DNA of 7,266 bases from an uncultured Phycisphaerales bacterium (GTDB taxonomy: Bacteria; Planctomycetota; Phycisphaerae; WQYP01), in assembly GCA_937901265.1 (NCBI GenBank), contig CALCHA010000693.1, positions 1 to 7,266 of the forward strand, given 5' to 3'. Below, in pieces: positions 1 through 5,593 of the stretch (the stretch's first letter is position 1; every line of letters starts with the position of its first letter). Under the pieces are notes generated by a model. It was given only the letters and a program-made list of their open reading frames with translations, was not told where the DNA came from and ran no database searches. The translations under genes and the position numbers were made by a program.

Positions 1-336
1 GGCAGAGGCTTCGTGCGAGGCGACGGTGGGGGTGGCAGGCATGGCAGGATGCTCCGATGCGGGGGAGGAAGTCGCGGAGGAGGGAGAGCCGGCGACCTCG
101 GCGACAAACGTGGCGACAGGATCGGGATCGGCGGGCGGTGTGGGGGGGACGACTTCGTCGGGGTTTTCGCGGGCGTATTCGACCGGGATGAGTTCGGGAT
201 GATCCGCAGGCGCGAGGCCGGGGGTCATAACGGTCAGGGTGCCGAGGTCTGTTTCCTGCGGTGGTGTGAAGCCGCGACGTGATTTCTGACCGGCGGGGGG
301 GGAGTTGCGTTTGGCGGACTTGCGGGAGTTCGGCAT
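1..336 (-). CDS. Unrecognised Pro/Ala-rich protein, N-terminal part (runs off left edge)
   Basis: An open frame of 112 codons starts at ATG 336-334 and continues without a stop to the window edge, so the C-terminus is missing. The first ~22 residues are strongly basic (MPNSRKSAKRNS, then QKSRRG). The next ~50 are richer in Asp/Glu and Pro (PADHPELIPVEYARENPDEVV), and the remainder is a Pro/Ala/Ser/Thr low-complexity tract. There is no signal peptide or membrane segment in the visible part; it reads like a disordered N-terminal arm of a larger protein. I do not recognise a family. Support for it being real comes from a good promoter-like sequence at 394-421, giving a leader of about 50 bases, and from the start lying after the end of the toxin pseudogene on the same strand. 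There is only a weak purine-rich ribosome site (GAGAGTGA). It could still be a chance frame in GC-rich DNA. Confidence 0.55.
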   Translation of the reverse strand, partial: MPNSRKSAKRNSPPAGQKSRRGFTPPQETDLGTLTVMTPGLAPADHPELIPVEYARENPDEVVPPTPPADPDPVATFVAEVAGSPSSATSSPASEHPAMPATPTVASHEASA

Positions 337-393
337 GGGTGTCACTCTCAGTCGCAGCAGGGAAATGAATCTGACGGACGACGTGCCCGGCGT

Positions 394-421
394 ATTGTAC
401 CGGGGTGGCGCGGCATGTCGA
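394..421 (-). promoter_or_regulatory. Sigma70-like promoter for the gene at 1-336
   Basis: On the minus strand, TCGACA (421-416, 5 of 6 matches to TTGACA) is followed after 16 bases by TACAAT (399-394, 5 of 6 matches to TATAAT). Transcription would start near 387, about 50 bases before the ATG at 336. It lies in the short gap between the toxin pseudogene and the next gene, which is where a promoter is expected. No operator-like repeat is obvious around it. Confidence 0.5.
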
Positions 422-466
422 TTCGAGAAATCACCCTGCGCCCCCTGCGCTGCGACCGCGCGGGTG

Positions 467-958
467 TTAGATATTTGGGAGTTGGCTGGCGTGGTGTCGC
501 TGCAGGGCGTCGTCGATGAGTTGTTGGGCAATCTGGAAGTTTGTCTGGCGCAAGGCGGCGAGGCTGCTGGGGAGATCGAGGTGCTTGGCCTGAGAGGCAA
601 GTGCGATAACAGTGATGGTGCCGATGGGCAGGAAGCCGTGCAAGCGGGCTTCACGGCGTCCACGACGTTCATCGATGAGGAGGGCATGTGCGTGCAGTTC
701 GCTGGCGAGCGAAAGGGCGGCATGTTCACCCGGATCAAGCGGTGCGGCAAGGCCGATGGTGGTGGTCGGAGCCGTGATGCGGAGCCAGGGGGGTGGGGCT
801 TTGGCTCATGTTAAAACGGGAGCGGGTGCGCGTGGATGGTTGAGCTCACGCAGGACCTCATCGGGCGCATGCACTTCACCAAAAAGCTTTGGCAGCACGT
901 CGATCGCGTCAAGGAGGATGAGGTAGTTCAGTGGAGAGGTGTCGGAGACGACAATCAC
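467..958 (-). pseudogene. DUF3368/PIN-type toxin gene interrupted by an in-frame stop
   Basis: The reading frame begins at GTG 958-956, overlapping the antitoxin TGA by four bases (GTGA), and ends at TAA 469-467. It spans 163 codons, the usual size for DUF3368 (PIN-fold, VapC-like) proteins. Codon 51 (808-806) is TGA. Before it the protein reads VIVVSDTSPLNYL, with the first PIN aspartate at D6. After it the same frame continues with family-like sequence: WLRI around 59-62, DPGEHAA (E78), LLIDERRGRREA (D96) and LPIGTITVIA (110-119). The frame is intact on both sides, so one base change explains the break; TGG would restore a Trp. The 50-residue product would keep D6 but lose the later acidic residues, so it should be catalytically dead. 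PIN toxins normally cleave RNA through a metal-binding acidic cluster. The alternatives are a sequencing error or readthrough. Family assignment is from recognition, not a search. Confidence 0.8.
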
Positions 959-1221
959 CGCTTCACCAGCAGAAGTGCCTGACGAAAGTCATCGGCCAAT
1001 TCTTCGGATGTGGGGAGGTCCTCGGTGACATGGTGTCGTTTGAGGAGGCCGTCGGTTTCCATGCGGTTGAGTCCCAGGGCCTGTGCGAGCTGGGAGCGTG
1101 TGAGTTTTTCCTGGCGGTAAAATTCGACGAGCATGGCTTGGGCAGCGCGGGCAGCCAAGTCCGGCATCTGGGCACGGAGCAGCTGTTCGGTTTCCGGGGG
1201 GAGTTCAACCAGGAAGGTCAT
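955..1221 (-). CDS. UPF0175-type antitoxin with helix-turn-helix
   Basis: This 88-residue protein (MTFLVELPPETEQLL...) matches the layout of UPF0175 antitoxins. It has a short beta N-terminus, a helical dimer-like segment (residues ~21-37), and a helix-turn-helix core with TRSQLAQALGLNRMETDGLLKRH at ~41-63, corresponding to the typical 'LS.gqAAelaGlsr.efl.lL' pattern. An acidic tail follows (EDLPTSEELADDF). The family is known as partner to DUF3368 PIN toxins, and here the toxin frame begins inside its stop codon. The start at 1221 is chosen over the in-frame ATG at 1233 because GGAGG (1231-1227) lies five bases before it. The protein should bind the toxin and probably its own promoter. It lies 49 bases after the phoH stop, so it could be co-transcribed with phoH or use the weak promoter at 1248-1253. 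The antitoxin is intact although the toxin is broken. Confidence 0.82.
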   Translation of the reverse strand: MTFLVELPPETEQLLRAQMPDLAARAAQAMLVEFYRQEKLTRSQLAQALGLNRMETDGLLKRHHVTEDLPTSEELADDFRQALLLVKR

Positions 1222-1247
1222 GTGCGCCTCCATCGACGGGCGAATAC

Positions 1248-1253
1248 ATTGTA
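1248..1253 (-). promoter_or_regulatory. Possible -10 element for the toxin-antitoxin operon
   Basis: TACAAT (5 of 6 matches to the consensus) lies on the minus strand in the 49-base gap between the phoH stop and the antitoxin start, 26 bases before the ATG at 1221. No convincing -35 hexamer is seen at 15-18 bases upstream, and there is no extended -10 TG. It uses the same hexamer as the better promoter at 394-421. Treat it as a weak candidate. Confidence 0.25.
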
Positions 1254-1270
1254 GCGCCTGGTCGTGCTGA

Positions 1271-2650
1271 TTACAGCTCCTTGACGATGAGGCTGGCCAG
1301 GCTGCTGCGCTCCGGCCGCGACAGCGTGACGTGGCCGACGAGGTCGGAGTTTTTGAGTTTTTCGATGCTGAAGGAGAGGCCGTTGGAATTGGCATCGAGG
1401 TAGGGATTGTCGATCTGCTCGGCATCGCCCGTGAGCACAAGTTTGGTGCCTTCGCCGACGCGGCTGGCGATGGTCTTGATCTCGTGGGGGGTAAGGTTCT
1501 GGGCTTCATCGACGATCATGAACTGGTGGGGAATGGAGCGGCCACGGATGTAGGTGAGGGCCTCGAGCACCAGCTTGCCGGAGTCGAGGTAGCCCTTGAG
1601 CTTGGCCTCGACGTTGGCGGTTTCGCCGGAATGGACGCGGCGGTCGGTGAGCAGGAATTCGAGGTTGTCGAAGATGGGCTTCATCCAGGCGGAGAGTTTT
1701 TCGTCCTTGGTGCCGGGAAGAAAGCCGATGTCGCGTCCCATCGGCATGATGGGGCGGGCCACCAGCAGGCGTTCGTAGCGCTGGTCCTGGAAGCACTTGT
1801 GCATGCCGGCGGCGAGCGCGAGGAGCGTCTTGCCGGTGCCGGCGGTGCCCATGAGGGTGACCATCTGGACGTCATCATCGAGGAGCAGGTCGAGGGCCAT
1901 GATCTGCTGCAGGTTGCGGGGGGTGATGCCGAAGACGGCTTTTTTGCTGCGGGAGAGGGGGAGCACCGCGTTCATCGAGGGCACATAGCGTGCCAGGCCG
2001 GTGTGCGATTCCTCTCCGGTGGCCTTGAAGAGCAGGTATTCGTTGGGCGAAAGCTTCGGGGTGATGGCGGCGATGAGGGGATCGGTGACCGCGATTTTTT
2101 TATCGGCGTACAGGCGGTCGATGACCGCCGCGGGCACGTCGAGCTCGCGATAGCCGGCGTAGAGGGTTTCGTAATCGACTTTCTGGTTTTCGAAATCCTC
2201 GGTGATGATGCCCAGGGCGTCGGATTTGATGCGTGCGTTGATGTCCTTGGTGATGAAGACGGCATGCTTGCCCTGCTCTTTGAGGCGATAGGCGACGGAG
2301 ATGATGCGGTTGTCGGGCTTGCTGAAATCGAGGCCTTCGATGGGGGATTTGGCGTGGTCCATCGACACGCGGATGGTGCCGCCGTGGCCATTCCATTTAA
2401 CGCCCTTGAGGAGGGTGCCCTTTTCGCGGAGGTTGTCGATGTGGCGGATGGTGGTGCGTGCGGCGCGGCCGACGTCGCTGGAATCCTTTTTGAACTTGTC
2501 GAGTTCTTCGAGGACGTCAAAGGGAATGATGACGTTGTTGTCAGCAAATGCGAAAAGGGCGCTGGGGTTGTGGAGCAGGACGTTGGTGTCGAGGACAAAG
2601 TATTTGGGGTCGGGATCGGATTGGGACGTGACGGCGGTGTCTTTGGCCAT
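1271..2650 (-). CDS. phoH: PIN-PhoH family protein (PhoH2-like ATPase/ribonuclease)
   Basis: This 459-residue protein has two domains. The N-terminal PIN domain (~16-140) carries YFVLDTNVLLHNP (D21), acidic residues in DVLEELDKF (~45-53) and VFITKDINAR (D136). The C-terminal PhoH ATPase (~230-459) has Walker A GTAGTGKT (268-275), Walker B FMIVDEAQ (377-384, D381/E382), a TGD motif (407-409) and a late SRPERSSLA segment (444-452) that could include an arginine finger. Both domains look complete and the length is normal for the YlaK/PhoH2 type. Characterised relatives couple ATP-dependent RNA unwinding to RNA cleavage; cytoplasmic RNA processing is the likely role here. The start at ATG 2650 has AGAGG (2665-2661) ten bases upstream, and that site lies inside a small hairpin (2660-2675). 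The antitoxin gene follows on the same strand after 49 bases. It diverges from scpA. Assignment is confident; the physiological role is not known from sequence. Confidence 0.95.
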   Translation of the reverse strand: MAKDTAVTSQSDPDPKYFVLDTNVLLHNPSALFAFADNNVIIPFDVLEELDKFKKDSSDVGRAARTTIRHIDNLREKGTLLKGVKWNGHGGTIRVSMDHAKSPIEGLDFSKPDNRIISVAYRLKEQGKHAVFITKDINARIKSDALGIITEDFENQKVDYETLYAGYRELDVPAAVIDRLYADKKIAVTDPLIAAITPKLSPNEYLLFKATGEESHTGLARYVPSMNAVLPLSRSKKAVFGITPRNLQQIMALDLLLDDDVQMVTLMGTAGTGKTLLALAAGMHKCFQDQRYERLLVARPIMPMGRDIGFLPGTKDEKLSAWMKPIFDNLEFLLTDRRVHSGETANVEAKLKGYLDSGKLVLEALTYIRGRSIPHQFMIVDEAQNLTPHEIKTIASRVGEGTKLVLTGDAEQIDNPYLDANSNGLSFSIEKLKNSDLVGHVTLSRPERSSLASLIVKEL

Positions 2651-2659
2651 CCGGGTTCG

Positions 2660-2675
2660 ACCTCTTACGAGAGGT
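2660..2675 (-). promoter_or_regulatory. Inverted repeat containing the phoH ribosome-binding site
   Basis: On the minus strand ACCTCT (2675-2670) and AGAGGT (2665-2660) are perfect complements around a CGTA loop. The 3' arm contains AGAGG, the only Shine-Dalgarno-like sequence before the phoH ATG at 2650. In mRNA the hairpin would pair the ribosome site, which could make translation conditional. The six-pair stem is only moderately stable, so this could be chance. Confidence 0.35.
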
Positions 2676-2713
2676 GCCGTTCAGGCAGAGCGGCGGGATC
2701 GCCGCGGGGCGAG

Positions 2714-2732
2714 CCTTTCGCAGCGCGAAAGG
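2714..2732. repeat. Perfect 8-bp inverted repeat (CCTTTCGC / GCGAAAGG)
   Basis: CCTTTCGC (2714-2721) and GCGAAAGG (2725-2732) are exact complements around a three-base AGC loop. It lies in the phoH-scpA intergenic region, within the probable phoH leader. There is no following T-run on either strand, so it is not an obvious intrinsic terminator. It could be a protein-binding palindrome or a leader hairpin. Confidence 0.5.
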
Positions 2733-2967
2733 AGCGGGTGGAGGCGTCTGGAGCCCGTGCGCCTGAGCGTGGTCCGCGTTCAGCAACCTCGATGGGTTGG
2801 GCGGCAGATGCCGCTGATTCCCTTGGAGAAGGGGCGAGGGCGGTGCTCAAGGACATTGAACGCGGGCCAGAATCTCCACCTCAGTCACACCGCGGCTCGC
2901 TGTGCTTACCTTATCCGCAAAATCGGCCCGGGCAAGTGAATCTTTGTCAGGATTTGGTGCGGCGCGG

Positions 2968-2986
2968 CATTCCCCGGCCGGGAATG
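2968..2986. repeat. Perfect 7-bp inverted repeat upstream of scpA
   Basis: CATTCCC (2968-2974) and GGGAATG (2980-2986) are exact complements around CGGCC. It lies about 92 bases before the scpA start. No T-run follows. It could be an operator-like palindrome or simply GC-rich structure. Confidence 0.4.
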
Positions 2987-2994
2987 GCCGGTGG

Positions 2995-3021
2995 GCCCCG
3001 GGGAAGGCGCCCGCCCGGGGC
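2995..3021. repeat. 8-bp GC-rich inverted repeat upstream of scpA
   Basis: GCCCCGGG (2995-3002) and CCCGGGGC (3014-3021) are complementary with an 11-base loop. It sits just eight bases after the preceding inverted repeat and about 57 bases before the scpA start. In DNA this rich in G and C such stems arise easily, so the functional claim is weak. Confidence 0.35.
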
Positions 3022-3040
3022 ATGGGGAGGGCTGGCGGCG

Positions 3041-3069
3041 TTTCGCGGGGGCGGCGAATCGGGTATTGT
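3041..3069 (+). promoter_or_regulatory. Weak promoter candidate giving a near-leaderless scpA mRNA
   Basis: TATTGT (3064-3069) resembles a -10 element and is preceded after 17 bases by a poor -35 (TTTCGC, 3041-3046). Transcription would start around 3076, at or next to the scpA ATG (3079). This agrees with the absence of any Shine-Dalgarno sequence before that ATG. The -35 is weak, so this remains a suggestion. Confidence 0.25.
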
Positions 3070-3078
3070 TTTTCGACC

Positions 3079-3975
3079 ATGACGCAACCCCCGTCGCAGG
3101 ACGATTACAAAGTGGAACTCGATGTGTACAGCGGCCCGCTGGAGCTGCTGCTGTACCTCATTCGGCGCGATGAGGTGGACATCAAGGACATCCCGATCGC
3201 GCGGATCACCGCCCAGTACCTGCGGCATGTGGAGCTGATCAGCCGGATTGACATCAACCTGGCGGGCGAATTTCTGGTGATGGCCGCGACGCTCATGGAG
3301 ATCAAGAGCCGCATGCTCATCCCGCGGCTTCCCACGGCGGAAGCGGGCAGGGAGGGCCCCGCCGCGCCAACGAGCGTGGAGGAGATGACCGACCCGCGGT
3401 ACGAGCTGGTCAAGCAACTGCTGGCGTACAAGGCGTTCAAGGATGCTGCCGCGGGGCTGAGAAGGCGGGCGGAGACCGAAGCGGCCCGCTATCCGCGTGC
3501 CGTCCCCCGGCCGGAGGGTCGCGCCCCGCTGGCGATCGAAGACCTGGACCTGTTCCGCCTGATCGACGCTTTCAACGCCATCATGGCGAGCGTCGGGCAT
3601 TCGGCTTTCGGGCATGAGGTGGTCTACGACGACACGCCGATCAGTCTGCATCAGGCGGATATTCTCGATCGCCTCGAGCGCGATGGCGGCGGCATCGGCG
3701 GGGAGGGGCTGGCGCTGCAGGAGCTGTTCGCCGGGCGGGCGAAGAAATCGGAAATGATCGGGCTGTTTCTGGCGACGCTGGAATTGATCCGGCAGAAGAA
3801 AATTTCGGTGGAGCAGACCGAGACGCTGGGGCTGATTCGGATTCGCCTGCGCGAGGAGGGGGACCAGACGCTGTTCGCGGAAAATCCGCCGATGGGTGCC
3901 GACGCGGGCCCTGTGCCTACCGACGAGGTGCCGGTGCCGGAAGTCGCCGCGGCCGAACCCCCTTCGGACGCTTGA
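3079..3975 (+). CDS. scpA: Segregation and condensation protein A (ScpA kleisin)
   Basis: This 298-residue protein is the kleisin subunit that bridges SMC heads and binds ScpB to form the bacterial condensin for chromosome compaction and segregation. The N-terminal SMC-binding part has the family signature YSGPLELLLYLIRRDEVDIKDI (17-38) and the helix AGEFLVMAATLMEIKSRMLIP (62-82). A charged, less conserved middle follows (~85-150). The C-terminal winged-helix part includes LFLATLELIRQKKISVEQ (229-246). A Pro/Glu/Ala-rich tail (~270-298) looks disordered and dispensable. The start at 3079 is chosen because family similarity begins within about ten residues. An in-frame ATG at 2902 would add 59 Arg/Gly/Ala-rich residues with no family character. 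There is no ribosome-binding site before 3079. scpB, often next to scpA, is not downstream; instead serS converges after 256 bases. Confidence 0.93.
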   Translation: MTQPPSQDDYKVELDVYSGPLELLLYLIRRDEVDIKDIPIARITAQYLRHVELISRIDINLAGEFLVMAATLMEIKSRMLIPRLPTAEAGREGPAAPTSVEEMTDPRYELVKQLLAYKAFKDAAAGLRRRAETEAARYPRAVPRPEGRAPLAIEDLDLFRLIDAFNAIMASVGHSAFGHEVVYDDTPISLHQADILDRLERDGGGIGGEGLALQELFAGRAKKSEMIGLFLATLELIRQKKISVEQTETLGLIRIRLREEGDQTLFAENPPMGADAGPVPTDEVPVPEVAAAEPPSDA

Positions 3976-3996
3976 GGGTTTTTCCCGCCGGAGATC

Positions 3997-4026
3997 CGTA
4001 CCGCGGGCGTCTCGCCCGCTTCCGGC
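3997..4026 (+). repeat. Palindromic intergenic repeat, direct copy A
   Basis: Thirty bases here are identical to 4163-4192. The core is a perfect inverted repeat, GCGGGCG-TCT-CGCCCGC, preceded by CGTACC and followed by TTCCGGC. The copy lies 22 bases after the scpA stop. Its 3' end overlaps another small perfect hairpin (TCCGGC-AGAG-GCCGGA, 4021-4036). It has no T-run. Confidence 0.8.
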
Positions 4027-4036
4027 AGAGGCCGGA
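4021..4036 (+). repeat. Short hairpin after repeat copy A
   Basis: TCCGGC (4021-4026) and GCCGGA (4031-4036) are exact complements around an AGAG loop. Together with the GCGGGCG hairpin immediately before it, it forms two consecutive stems downstream of scpA. No T-run follows, so a Rho-independent terminator is not supported. Confidence 0.4.
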
Positions 4037-4127
4037 GCAGCCTCCGCGCTTATCCACCGCTCCACCCGCACTTCTCGACGTCGCGATTGCCTCGGTACTT
4101 CCCCATGAAAATCGGCTGCGGCCGATG

Positions 4128-4150
4128 GCGGGCGGGACGCCCGCGGTACG
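4128..4150 (-). repeat. Palindromic intergenic repeat, inverted copy C
   Basis: This 23-base segment is the reverse complement of the first 23 bases of copies A and B, with one difference in the central three bases. Its own core is GCGGGCG-GGA-CGCCCGC, so the arms are kept while the loop varies, as expected when base pairing is what is conserved. It forms the left arm of the stem-loop at 4119-4194. Confidence 0.7.
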
Positions 4151-4162
4151 GTGCTCCGTCCT

Positions 4163-4192
4163 CGTACCGCGGGCGTCTCGCCCGCTTCCGGC
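4163..4192 (+). repeat. Palindromic intergenic repeat, direct copy B
   Basis: This is identical over 30 bases to 3997-4026, 166 bases away. It forms the right arm of the large stem-loop with the inverted copy at 4128-4150. The flanks of copies A and B differ, which marks the edges of the repeat unit. Confidence 0.8.
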
Positions 4193-4231
4193 CGTCGGTC
4201 GACGACGGCGCATCCGCCTCCGTAAATCCTC

Positions 4232-5572
4232 TCACTTCCCCGGCTCGATGCGCTCCATGCCCCCCATGTGCTTGCGCAGCGGCTCCGGAATCGTCACGCT
4301 GCCATCGGCATTCTGATGGTTTTCCAGAATCGGAATCAGAATCCGCGGGCTCGCGATCACCGTGTTGTTGAGCGTGTGGCAGAAGTGCATCTTGCCGTCG
4401 GCGGTCTTGTAACGCAGGTTGCAGCGGCGGGCCTGAAAGTCGTAAAGGCGGCTGGCGGAGTGCGTTTCGCCGTAGCCGTTGCGTGAGGGCATCCACGTCT
4501 CGACGTCGATCATGCTCGCGTTCTTCACCCCGAGGTCTCCGGTGCAGCATTGCAGGAGGCGGTAGGGCAGGCCCAGCCGCTTGAGCATCTCCTCGCTGAA
4601 CGACAGCATCTTCCGATGCCAGTGTTTGCTCTCCTCCTTGTCGTTGCGGCAGATGACGACCTGCTCCACCTTGTCGAACTGATGAATGCGGTAGAGCCCG
4701 GTCGTGTCCTTGCCGTAGGTGCCCGCCTCGCGCCGGAAACAGGTCGACACGGTCACATACATCCGCGGCAGCTCCGCCTCGGAGAGAATCTCATCCATGT
4801 GGAACGCGGTCAGACCCACTTCGCCCGTCCCCGTCAAATAGCGCACATCCTCGTCGCGCTCTTCCACCTCGCCCACGCGGTAGGCCTGCTCGCGCCCGGC
4901 GGGGAAAAATCCCGTGCCGCGCATCGCCGCCTCTTTGACCAGCACGGGCACGGCCATCGGCGTGAAGCCCTGCTCGAAGACCATGAAGTCCTGCGCCATC
5001 CGCAGCACCGCCTGATGCAGCATCGCGCCGGCGCCGGTGAGCACGTAGGACCGGGAGCCCGCCATCTTCACGCCGCGGTCAAGGTCAAAGAGCCCCAGCG
5101 ACTTGCCCAGCTCCAGGTGCGTTTTGGGCGCGAAATCGAATTGCCGCGGCGTGCCCCACTTGAAGGTTTCCACGTTGTCTTCCGACGATTTGCCGATGGG
5201 CACGTCGTCATCCGGCGGCAGAGGCATTGTGAGCAGGAGTTGCTCGATGTCCGGGTCCAGCGTCCGGATCAGCTCCTCGAGCCCGATCATGTCCGCCTTG
5301 ATGGCCGACGGCCGCGTTTTCAGTGCCTCGGCCTTCGCTTCCAGCTCGGCGCGTTTGGCGGGGTCCTGCTCCTTTTTGAGTTGCCCCATCAGCGGGCCAA
5401 GCTCTTTGGAAGCCTTGTTCTGCTCGGTCTGCAGTTCCTGGAGCGTCGACTGCACGTGGCGTTTGCGGGCGTCGAGCTCGAGGAGCCGATCCACGTCCAC
5501 GGTCATATTTTTGAGCTGCGCGCCGCGTTTGACGGCCTCGGGGTTCTCGCGGATGAATTTGAGATCGAGCAT
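4232..5572 (-). CDS. serS: Seryl-tRNA synthetase
   Basis: This 446-residue class II synthetase charges tRNA-Ser (and tRNA-Sec where present) with serine. The N-terminal long coiled-coil arm that grips the tRNA is visible at about 27-105, with heptad-like LLELDARKRHVQSTLQELQTEQ. The catalytic domain has the serine-binding T-x-E motif (TGE, 249-251), motif 2 FRREAG (279-284) with the following GLYRIHQFDKVEQ, and motif 3 region ETHSASRLYDFQARR (369-383). The C-terminal LNNTVIASPRILIPILEN (401-418) binds ATP. Motif 3 reads ETHSAS where many bacteria have E-I-S-S-C-S, and LNNTVIA replaces the common LNGSGLA; I believe both are lineage variants. The start MLDLKF at 5572 is the family start, with AGGA nine bases upstream. 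An upstream in-frame ATG at 5755 would read through the terminator and overlap the LysM gene. An intrinsic terminator ends 21 bases before the ATG. Confidence 0.96.
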   Translation of the reverse strand: MLDLKFIRENPEAVKRGAQLKNMTVDVDRLLELDARKRHVQSTLQELQTEQNKASKELGPLMGQLKKEQDPAKRAELEAKAEALKTRPSAIKADMIGLEELIRTLDPDIEQLLLTMPLPPDDDVPIGKSSEDNVETFKWGTPRQFDFAPKTHLELGKSLGLFDLDRGVKMAGSRSYVLTGAGAMLHQAVLRMAQDFMVFEQGFTPMAVPVLVKEAAMRGTGFFPAGREQAYRVGEVEERDEDVRYLTGTGEVGLTAFHMDEILSEAELPRMYVTVSTCFRREAGTYGKDTTGLYRIHQFDKVEQVVICRNDKEESKHWHRKMLSFSEEMLKRLGLPYRLLQCCTGDLGVKNASMIDVETWMPSRNGYGETHSASRLYDFQARRCNLRYKTADGKMHFCHTLNNTVIASPRILIPILENHQNADGSVTIPEPLRKHMGGMERIEPGK

Positions 5573-5593
5573 CGGTCGGGTTCCTGCTGGGGG

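Larger units (their letters stand above)
2651..3078. other. Divergent intergenic region between phoH and scpA
   Basis: No convincing gene is visible in these 428 bases. The open frames on both strands are Arg/Pro/Ala-rich and look like chance frames of GC-rich DNA. I find no tRNA or other recognisable RNA gene. The region must contain the phoH promoter (minus), but I see no strong hexamer pair for it. It holds four separate inverted repeats, at 2660-2675, 2714-2732, 2968-2986 and 2995-3021, each listed on its own. Confidence 0.6.
4119..4194. terminator. Large stem-loop between convergent scpA and serS, possible bidirectional terminator
   Basis: The inverted repeat copy at 4128-4150 pairs with 4163-4185 over 23 positions, with one G-T wobble, around a 12-base loop. 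Beyond a 3x3 internal mismatch, CGGCCG at 4119-4124 pairs with CGGCCG at 4189-4194, giving about 29 pairs in all. It sits between two convergent genes, the place for a two-way terminator. The T-run is weak: on the minus strand only four Ts (4111-4108) occur. These also follow an alternative small stem, ATCGGC (4111-4116) with GCCGAT (4121-4126), that is mutually exclusive with the outer pairs. The structure is clear; the terminator function is inferred from position. Confidence 0.5.

Noticed and set aside
806..808. UGA read as tryptophan or selenocysteine genome-wide
   Set aside because: The other genes here have no internal TGA, and several end with TGA (scpA, serS, the antitoxin, the LysM gene, secF). 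No Cys-type active site exists at this position.
806..809. Translation restart at the ATG overlapping the toxin's internal TGA (ATGA)
   Set aside because: That ATG is in a different frame from the toxin remainder and gives no family-like sequence.
305..814. A 169-codon plus-strand frame over the toxin region
   Set aside because: The opposite strand carries a DUF3368-like protein frame with PIN motifs and an overlap with the antitoxin, which explains this DNA better.
2651..2675. GGTTCGA-like T-arm suggesting a tRNA before phoH
   Set aside because: The flanking bases do not form the T-stem, and no anticodon or acceptor stem can be drawn.
2665..2856. Short minus-strand frame upstream of phoH as a leader peptide gene
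   Set aside because: Its composition is Arg/Ala/Ser/Pro-rich, it lacks a ribosome site I trust, and its codons coincide with inverted-repeat DNA.
1331..3082. A 583-codon open frame on the plus strand opposite phoH
   Set aside because: It is antisense to the clear PIN-PhoH gene, rich in Gly/Val/Asp/Glu in the way expected for the reverse of a GC-rich gene, and shows no domain. It also runs into the scpA leader.
3997..4194. CRISPR array
   Set aside because: Only three copies occur, in mixed orientation and with irregular spacing (about 100 and 12 bases between units); there are no cas genes.
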